Below are positions 56,939 to 64,000 of a DNA stretch of 64,000 bases, one piece after another (the first letter of the stretch is position 1; every line of letters begins with the position of its first letter). The translations under genes were made by a program, and so were the position numbers. This DNA is from an uncultured Solirubrobacterales bacterium (GTDB lineage: Bacteria > Actinomycetota > Thermoleophilia > Solirubrobacterales > JACPNS01), in NCBI GenBank assembly GCA_937128795.1, contig CAKZMQ010000001.1, positions 186,001 through 250,000 of the forward strand, in the 5' to 3' direction. Below the pieces are notes generated by a model. The model did not search any database, was not told the origin of the DNA, and saw only the letters and a list, made by a program, of their open reading frames with translations.

Positions 56939-59900
56939 TGGGCCTCCTCAACTCCGCCGGGAATCGAGCTATCGAGGATACACCCACCAACGTTCTCCCA
57001 CCGTTTACTGACTTTGCGGTGTTTGTAGACGACTGAAACATCGCCTCTCCGATTTTTGTATGTGTATTTTCTGACCTGCCATGTCGCTCGTTCCTTTTTA
57101 GTGCACTTGTATGTGTTGTAAATCAGTCTCACAACACGAACAACGGCAATGAACTTTTTCCAGCCGAAGTTCGCGATTTTCTTCCACACAGCCTTTCTTT
57201 TTGTACCACGCTTGCGTACAGTCTTTTGTTTGTAGACCGTCCAAGATTGAGTCTGGTTGTAGTAGCGAACATGTTCGACTTTTCGCAACGTGAAAGTATG
57301 ACTTGAGGCCATCCCAGTCACGTCGCTCAAGTTAATCGGATCACTCGGATACTCATACGGATTAGCCGTCCCTCCGAGCACCGGATCCTCCTGCAAGAAA
57401 CGACCAGTCTGAGGCGCGTACAGCCGCACTCCCATTGCGATCATTCCCTGGCTCGTAAGCGCCTCGCGCTGCTTGGACCCATGGAAGCCGTAGCGTCGGT
57501 CTGCCGGCAAGTCGGTCTTTGGCACGCCGAACTCATCGATCTCTGCTGACTCCACTGGATCAGGGAAGCCACTCGCCACCACGTCGCCCCTGAGGTTGAC
57601 AAAGTGGTACTTGGCACTGCCCGTATTGTCTTGCACGCCTGCGGCTCCGTCGATCCCGCCGATGTAGCGCTGCCAGGTCGAGGTTCCGGTCTGGATCCAA
57701 GCCGGAGAGTCCGTGTCGTCGACGTAGGCGTACTTCTCGGTGGTCGTGTTGCCTCCGGTCACCTTGGTCTTGACCGACATGCGCTGGTTGGGATCGAGAT
57801 CGAGCGTTTGGCTTGTGCCGTTTTGGCTCACCGAGCGTGCGAGGTCGTTGACGTAGTAGCTAGCGTTGAAGTCGCCGGTGCCGCCTGCTGCTGCCTGAGG
57901 CGTGGTGGTGATTCGGCCGAAGGCGTCGTATTGGTATCCGGAGTCTGTTGTGCGGTCGGCGTTGTCGTAAGCGCTCGTGGTGGTGGTGCCGCTCCCGCCG
58001 AAATCGCAGTAGTAGTTTTGGTCGGCGATCGTCTTCTTTTCTAGGCGATTGGAGTCCTCGTCGAGCGTGTACTCGCGCACGTTGCACTTCCAAATGCTCG
58101 AGTCGTTGCGCCAGTCACCGACTTCGGTGAGGCGGCCGGCCTTGTCGTAGCGGTATTCGTAGGCGGTTTCCTTGATCGACTGGCCCTGCGGCTTGATCTT
58201 CTGCCAGAGCTCGCGGATCTGGCCGTGGGCCGACTCCGTTGCCCAATTCTCGAAGACGAGGCCGTTTGAGTTGGAGTAGGAGACGTAGTCCTGAAAGCCC
58301 GAGGCGGTGTAATTGAAAGTCTTGATCATGCCGCCGGGCATCGACGTGGAAACCACGCGGCCGTCCTGGTCGTAGGTTGCGGAAAAGACGCCGGTGCCCG
58401 AATCGTTGATGCTGGTCAGGTCGCCGGTGATCGGGTCGTATGAGTGGATTCTTGTGGCCTTGGAGTCTCCTGTTTGTTGGACTCGGGAGAGTTGGTCGTA
58501 GACCGTGTATGAGCTGTGGCCCTCGGAGTCGGTGTAGTTGGTTTGGCGGCCGATCGCGTCGAAGGTGCGCGAGATCGTCTTGTGGACCGATCCGTTTGCG
58601 TTCAGGGATTGTGTTTCTACTTCCTGCCCGGTCGTCGGGCTGTAGATGTGCTTCGTGGTTTTCACCGGTTCGCCAACCGAGCCACTGACCGACTCGGTGA
58701 CTACGCGGCCGGCTTCGTCGTAGGTCACGGTCGATGTGCGAGTTTGCAGGTCGTTGCTGCTGTCGTACACCTGCTCCACTGAAGTGAGCGGTTGGCGCAG
58801 ATGGTTGTAGGTGAACTGTTGAGTCGGAAGCTTCGGCAGGCCGCTCGTGGACGGGTCCGCGCCTTGAAACACTTTGCAGGCGAGTCCTCGCCACTCGGGT
58901 GTACCGCCACATTCACTGTGCTCGGTGTTCGCCTCGGCCGTGTAGTAGACCGTTCTGGTGGTACTCGGTTCGGCGAGATTCTGCGATCGAGGCTGGTAAC
59001 GAGCCGTTTCCATACCGTCAGCATTGACGTCGACCTTTCGTTTTATTTGGAGATTGCCGGAGCCGGGATCGGTGACAGTCTCAAGCGGCACTCGGAGTTT
59101 CCATTGTGCTTCTGTGCTGCCGTAGTTGGACAGGGTTGTTCTGACGTCGTGGTCGGTCGTTTCGACCAGCGCGGAGACTTTTACCATCGTCACGAGATCA
59201 AATGGTTCTCCAGTAACAGTGTCCGGATCAATCGGATCCACCGGATCTATCCCGTCGCCTGGGTCGTCCTCACCGTCATACCAGTAGCGCGTTCGGGTTC
59301 GCGCCTCCGCGGCTGTGCCGTTGTCAAGCCTCACCGAGCGCTCAGGACCGAGGGTCTCGGTCAGGTGTCGAGCGCCGGAGGGCGAGCCGGGAACGTCGTC
59401 GTAATGGTTCTCGGTGGACCATTTCTTGTCGGCGGCCTCGGCAAACTCGATTTCCTCAGTAGTTGTTCGCGGCAGCGCTTTCAGGCGATCGCGATTCGTT
59501 GGAGTGAGAGTGCGCACGACGCTGCCCCACTTGTCGTACTCGGTGACACTGACGCGGTCGCCGGGTTCGCGAGCAAGCACTTCGCGACCCATCGGGTCCA
59601 AATAACTCATTGACGCTCGGTCGTAGTTGGTTGCCGGCGTGCCATTTGGCGGCTGATCCGGCGGGAAAACGGCAGCAGACATGAACGGCGGGCGATTCTG
59701 ACCCCACTTCTTCGTCTCGTCGACGCTGAAGTCGAATGGAGCTGAGGAGCCGGACGTAGGAACGAAGAAGCGCACGGACCACGTGGCCATGCCGGCGGAG
59801 AGTGAGGTGCGGGTGACGGTGCTCAGACGACCGTAGGTGCTGTCCTCTGGCAGTTTCGAGTAGGTGATGGTGAACGGCTGCTGTCCAGGTGGCGTCACGG

Positions 59901-62900
59901 TTCCAATTCTGTGATCGGCGGCGGTGAGGTGGGTGTACGTGGTTTTTAGGTGCGTTGGTGTCGGCAGCAATGTCGACTGCCGCGGATCCCATGCTTCTGT
60001 GAGGCGCCCGTTGGCGTCATACGCGTACTGAGCCACGACATCCTCTCGCATCGCTCCGTCCTGGCCGATTTCCGGATCAAACGTCTTCAACTTGATCGTC
60101 GTGAGACGTAGTTGTCCTGCTACTTGCGCGTAGCCGAAATTCAATGCTTGGCAACCCTGCGGGAGCGCGGCGTAGGACTGCGTTGCGGTGTGATTCTCCT
60201 CCCTGCACGTAACGCCGGCCGCAGGGGAGAAGGCGTGTGTGGGATAGGAACCGATCACCTCGTCGTGACCGAACGCATAGGTGGTTGCCTCCGACGGTCC
60301 CGACTCATAAACCTCGGTCAGGTCGTACTCGCCGGGCCAGCTGTCGGGATGCCGAGTCATGAAGCTCGCGACCGCGCCGGTCGAAGTGTCGATCAGCTTG
60401 AACCCAGCCGATCTGGTTGCGTCGTAGGCGTCTGGGATACGCTCGAGCTGGAGGGTTTCGAATCCCGCTTCGGGAACGTACTTTCCATCAATCTCGCTCA
60501 GTTCGAACGTGATGAACTCGCCGTCTGCGGTATCGACTTCCACCGTGGCGTACCGCTCGTCCTCCGGAATTCCCACGTCGGCGTAGTCGGAAACGCCAAT
60601 GTACTGGGCGCCCGTTGATGCCGACGGCAAGCCGATTCTCCAGCCCGGACCGAACACTCCGTTGCTGCCTTGCCAGTACCGCGAGTTGTATGTCCTGGTC
60701 ACGGTTAGGTCGGATTTGTACGCGGAAACTGACACGTCGGTCGTAGACATGCTGTAGTTGCCGGACACGAGATCGACTGTGCCGGGGCCGATCTCGGCCG
60801 AGTCATTCTGCGTGCCGAGGCCGCCGCGCTCAAATCGCACCGCGACGTCCTCGGAGGCCCTAACGGGTTCTGGATCGCTTCCAGCCATCAGGCCTCGCAT
60901 ATAGACCAGCCCGTCCGCAAGCCGCGGTTTGGAATCCTGATGACTACACGCACTGCCTCCGGTCTGATCCAGCTGGCGAAGTGCATCCATGTCGACCACG
61001 ACGACCTGTGTTTCAGCGTTGGAATCCAGTGCGAGACTTGCAGGTGCCTCGGTAAAAGGACTCGATTCAATACGCGTGGCAACCGGCGGCACCGCGCACC
61101 ACAAACCGTTGACGGCCCATCGATACTGAAGCGATGCCGAAGTCGCCGATCCGCGTTCACGCTTGACCTGAATCGGAACGTAACGCGAACTCGCCTGCCC
61201 TTCAACAACGGTTTCGAGCGATGCCGAGCCCACACCAACTTTGAAGTCTTTCACGGTTGTATTGCCGACATAATCCTGCGCGACGACGCGGAAGAAGTAG
61301 ATTCCCGGATCGAGCGTTTCGGCATCAAAGGTGCCCGAGTAGGAGAGCTTGCAACTGTCTAGTGCGGTGCTCGGAAACTGGTTCTGATCGCAGGCTTGGT
61401 GATCGTTCTGCTTGGGGACGTTGTTCGGATCGAAGTTGTGTTTGAGGTCTGCAGTATTGATCGTGCCGTTGGCGTGCGCACCGTAAATTTTCGCCGAGAT
61501 CTCTTTGACGCCCGACCTACGATCCAAATTGGGTGCATCCTGGCCGTCAGGACGCTTGCGACGGCCATCCAGCGCCTGGATCACGAACGGCGTGTTCGTG
61601 ACCATTGTCCTTGGCTGGGCGGTGCCGAGTGTGGCATTGTCGAGCGCGAATGCACCAAGGCGCCCGGAGATGCTGATGTCCGGTCCCGCTGAGTCGACTT
61701 TGTAAGTGCGATTCGCGGTGGTTGTACGACCGATGATGTCGGTTGCCTTGAAGCTGTAGTCGCGCTGGCCTTCAATTGGCGTGACCGCGCCGGCAATGAA
61801 CGCGGTGTAACACGGGTTCCCAACTCCGCCCCCACAAGCCGGCCCGCCGCGGTACACCTCAGACCCGTCTCGCGTGACGACCATCGCGTGATCGGCATGC
61901 CCGGATCCACCGAGCCCTACCCCAGCATCATCGGCGCGTGGGTGGATCGGGCCCACCGAATTGATCCAGTTCGGATACGTCGGGACCTGAGAAATCGTCG
62001 GAGCGTCGTAATCTGAGAAGTAGATGTACCCACCGCGCGTCGTTGCATTTCCTGTTCCGTTCGTGCTCTGGCCCGCAGCCAAATTGAAGCCTTCTTGAAA
62101 CCGAACGCGATTGCCGGGCGAACCCGCCATACCGCAGCCTGTAGTTGCGCATACGACAGTGTGAAGCGGTCCATAGCCAGACGTCGTACCCCAAGTGCCA
62201 TACGCCTGACAACCAGGGACATTGCCAGGCGCAATTTCGACGCACGCTCCCCCGACAGTCGCGCCCCAACCGGTCTCAAAACTACCCGCACCGTTCACGA
62301 GCCCGATATTCAGAACAGCGTGCGCCGCTGGAGCCTGAGTCACTGAGATCATTTCGGCGCGGAAGACCGTGGATGCGTTAGGAGGTGCATACTGAAGGTA
62401 TGCGTGATAAAAACCCGGTCCGGTGGCGGCAGGGGTGTTGTAGAGCTTGAGGCGATACCCGCTGCTCTCCGGCGTTGCGGAATATTCCATAGCCGCAGTC
62501 GGCCGATGGAACGCCCATGGCGCAACGGTTGGAGTGTTTGTAACCGGCGTCGACCCGCCGAACTCATCTCTGTACGCCGGAACCCCCCAGAAGTTCGTCA
62601 CTGGATCAACGACTATCGGATACGCGAGATCTTGTTTCCGGTGAAGAACTGCGACGCTGAGTCGATTGTCAACGATTCGGTATTCAGCCGCCACCGTGGT
62701 TCCCTGAGCATCGAAAGCCTTCACCGGTTCAATCAGTGCGATGACGGTGTCGCCAAACAGCACTTCGACCGATTGATCTTCGGTTTTACGGAGCGTGACG
62801 CCCACGCCGAACGACATGTCCAGTGCGAGGAGCGAAGGTGATTTCGGCGACCTGAGCGACCACGATACTGCCGCACCGTTAGCGACCGCCTCAGCGATCA

Positions 62901-63645
62901 AATCTGTGTCTTGTGCAGTGTTCGCGTAGAACAGCTTCTTCCCGCCGTCGAGAAGAGTCGGAAGAGAACCGCCGGCACCAGGGCGGATCCACATTCCGCC
63001 GGGTCCATCGAGCTCTCCCAGCTTGATCCCGTCTGCCAGATCAGCCGGAAATCTGGTCGGCACAGCGGTTTCAGACGCACTGAAATCTCCTGAGTCCAAC
63101 TCTTTGAGTGTCGTGTCGATCCCCTTGGGCTTTCCGGTTTCATCCTTGACTGCAATTGGCCCACCGATTGATTCCACGATCGCGTTGTGCTTCGAACGCG
63201 GAACATCGACGACGGCTGTGGTTTCGCTCAGATAGCTGAGAACTTTCGAGGTGCCCTGCATCGTCGGCGGCTGCCAGAGTGGCTGCTCGGCAAAGCCTGC
63301 CTGCTTGGAGACAAGGACTTTTCGAGATTCCCGATCACCGAGGTTTCTGTATCGCTTGCGCGAGGCCTTTCGCTCTGCCTTGGCCGCAGGAGTGTTGATT
63401 CGGCGCTGCCTCGCTTGTTTCAGTCGGTCGTGCCGCTTCGTGGACGCCGCGAGCTCTGGCGGATACGGCTTTGACGAATTTCCGGCCTTCGTCGGTGATT
63501 TGACGATCAGATCAGTTGCTGGAGACGCAGGACCGTTAGGAGCCCAAAACTGGGCGATTGCGAGAATCGCCGCCGCAAAGACGAGTGATAGGGCGGTCGT
63601 TACAACTGCCAATGTACGGCGGTGATCGTTGAATAGCGAGCGCAA
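56935..63645 (-). CDS. Secreted RHS/YD-repeat (WapA-like) protein with variable basic C-terminal domain
   Basis: N-terminal signal anchor; DLVSGNYSMSTTDVSVSAYKSDLTVTRTYNSRY; many YD repeats (YDEAGRVV, YDAFGRIT); RHS-end ...RYGFHGSKQREALTSQGMIAMGVRLYAPQTGRFLQEDPVLGGTANPYEYPSDPINLSDVTG; then 125-aa tip. Confidence 0.93.
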   Translation of the reverse strand: MRSLFNDHRRTLAVVTTALSLVFAAAILAIAQFWAPNGPASPATDLIVKSPTKAGNSSKPYPPELAASTKRHDRLKQARQRRINTPAAKAERKASRKRYRNLGDRESRKVLVSKQAGFAEQPLWQPPTMQGTSKVLSYLSETTAVVDVPRSKHNAIVESIGGPIAVKDETGKPKGIDTTLKELDSGDFSASETAVPTRFPADLADGIKLGELDGPGGMWIRPGAGGSLPTLLDGGKKLFYANTAQDTDLIAEAVANGAAVSWSLRSPKSPSLLALDMSFGVGVTLRKTEDQSVEVLFGDTVIALIEPVKAFDAQGTTVAAEYRIVDNRLSVAVLHRKQDLAYPIVVDPVTNFWGVPAYRDEFGGSTPVTNTPTVAPWAFHRPTAAMEYSATPESSGYRLKLYNTPAATGPGFYHAYLQYAPPNASTVFRAEMISVTQAPAAHAVLNIGLVNGAGSFETGWGATVGGACVEIAPGNVPGCQAYGTWGTTSGYGPLHTVVCATTGCGMAGSPGNRVRFQEGFNLAAGQSTNGTGNATTRGGYIYFSDYDAPTISQVPTYPNWINSVGPIHPRADDAGVGLGGSGHADHAMVVTRDGSEVYRGGPACGGGVGNPCYTAFIAGAVTPIEGQRDYSFKATDIIGRTTTANRTYKVDSAGPDISISGRLGAFALDNATLGTAQPRTMVTNTPFVIQALDGRRKRPDGQDAPNLDRRSGVKEISAKIYGAHANGTINTADLKHNFDPNNVPKQNDHQACDQNQFPSTALDSCKLSYSGTFDAETLDPGIYFFRVVAQDYVGNTTVKDFKVGVGSASLETVVEGQASSRYVPIQVKRERGSATSASLQYRWAVNGLWCAVPPVATRIESSPFTEAPASLALDSNAETQVVVVDMDALRQLDQTGGSACSHQDSKPRLADGLVYMRGLMAGSDPEPVRASEDVAVRFERGGLGTQNDSAEIGPGTVDLVSGNYSMSTTDVSVSAYKSDLTVTRTYNSRYWQGSNGVFGPGWRIGLPSASTGAQYIGVSDYADVGIPEDERYATVEVDTADGEFITFELSEIDGKYVPEAGFETLQLERIPDAYDATRSAGFKLIDTSTGAVASFMTRHPDSWPGEYDLTEVYESGPSEATTYAFGHDEVIGSYPTHAFSPAAGVTCREENHTATQSYAALPQGCQALNFGYAQVAGQLRLTTIKLKTFDPEIGQDGAMREDVVAQYAYDANGRLTEAWDPRQSTLLPTPTHLKTTYTHLTAADHRIGTVTPPGQQPFTITYSKLPEDSTYGRLSTVTRTSLSAGMATWSVRFFVPTSGSSAPFDFSVDETKKWGQNRPPFMSAAVFPPDQPPNGTPATNYDRASMSYLDPMGREVLAREPGDRVSVTEYDKWGSVVRTLTPTNRDRLKALPRTTTEEIEFAEAADKKWSTENHYDDVPGSPSGARHLTETLGPERSVRLDNGTAAEARTRTRYWYDGEDDPGDGIDPVDPIDPDTVTGEPFDLVTMVKVSALVETTDHDVRTTLSNYGSTEAQWKLRVPLETVTDPGSGNLQIKRKVDVNADGMETARYQPRSQNLAEPSTTRTVYYTAEANTEHSECGGTPEWRGLACKVFQGADPSTSGLPKLPTQQFTYNHLRQPLTSVEQVYDSSNDLQTRTSTVTYDEAGRVVTESVSGSVGEPVKTTKHIYSPTTGQEVETQSLNANGSVHKTISRTFDAIGRQTNYTDSEGHSSYTVYDQLSRVQQTGDSKATRIHSYDPITGDLTSINDSGTGVFSATYDQDGRVVSTSMPGGMIKTFNYTASGFQDYVSYSNSNGLVFENWATESAHGQIRELWQKIKPQGQSIKETAYEYRYDKAGRLTEVGDWRNDSSIWKCNVREYTLDEDSNRLEKKTIADQNYYCDFGGSGTTTTSAYDNADRTTDSGYQYDAFGRITTTPQAAAGGTGDFNASYYVNDLARSVSQNGTSQTLDLDPNQRMSVKTKVTGGNTTTEKYAYVDDTDSPAWIQTGTSTWQRYIGGIDGAAGVQDNTGSAKYHFVNLRGDVVASGFPDPVESAEIDEFGVPKTDLPADRRYGFHGSKQREALTSQGMIAMGVRLYAPQTGRFLQEDPVLGGTANPYEYPSDPINLSDVTGMASSHTFTLRKVEHVRYYNQTQSWTVYKQKTVRKRGTKRKAVWKKIANFGWKKFIAVVRVVRLIYNTYKCTKKERATWQVRKYTYKNRRGDVSVVYKHRKVSKRWENVGGCILDSSIPGGVEEAH

Positions 63646-63908
63646 GCCTGGCCTCCATTTGGGTGCGAAATGCCGGTGGAGCTGAGTGTGCCTAGTTGAA
63701 CTGCCTGAAATGGTGCGGCATGCCAGTCATCTATGGTCAGGTTTCCCGCATGGATCTGATTCGGTTTCCCGCAGCGGCTTCGCTCGACGCACCGCCGTTC
63801 AGGATGTGAACCGGGTGCGAGCTACAGTGTGCCGATCGGTACGTACGAGTAACGGTTTTGAGCGACTCGCATGTGGACACCAAATCTAAGCTTGCACGGT
63901 AACGAAGC

Positions 63909-64000
63909 GTGACTGCTCCGGCGTCAAACTCTCCGCCGCTTCGCGTCGTAGTCGCGGATGACTCTGTGCTTCTCCGCGAAGGAATCGTTCGACTCCTACA
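63909..64000 (+). CDS. Response regulator receiver domain (partial, runs off window)
   Basis: VTAPASNSPPLRVVVADDSVLLREGIVRLL; GTG start; receiver-domain N-terminus of NarL/FixJ type. Confidence 0.85.
   Translation, partial: MTAPASNSPPLRVVVADDSVLLREGIVRLL

Overview
This 64 kb window is GC-rich, gene-dense chromosome, most likely from a high-GC actinobacterium. The fused PafB/PafC regulator, the actinobacterial-style ars operon and the FtsB/eno/mfd/pth/L25 housekeeping genes suggest Thermoleophilia/Solirubrobacterales, but that placement is inference. Housekeeping content: rplY/ctc, pth, mfd, a parvulin-type PPIase, eno, an FtsB-like gene, csrA, class I fbaB, tRNA-Phe(GAA) and tRNA-Ala(CGC). 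Accessory and regulatory content: a cluster of secreted AYW(T/G)A..GSG proteins; two P450s, one divergent from a TetR gene across two matched operators; an arsR-arsI-aqpS-arsC operon; two c-di-GMP-related genes (degenerate GGDEF-EAL and HD-GYP); a KhtT/KhtU-like K+/H+ antiporter; and an exopolysaccharide glycosyltransferase cluster holding an HTH-MNT/HEPN toxin-antitoxin pair. The most unusual segment is 53.8-64 kb. It holds a histidine kinase, an orphan RHS fragment, a 5'-truncated IS3-family transposase, a second copy of a SpoU methyltransferase from 28 kb away (0 differences over 317 bp, then about 11% divergence), and a 2236-aa secreted RHS/YD-repeat protein. That protein has an AT-richer basic C-terminal tip and a translationally coupled two-TM ORF, a candidate toxin/immunity pair. 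Other candidates are a promoter-to-terminator ncRNA at about 7.70-7.89 kb, two SOS-box-like sites over the promoter of a small HTH gene next to mfd, and recurrent leaderless gene starts. All functional calls come from reading translated sequence by eye; no database search was run.
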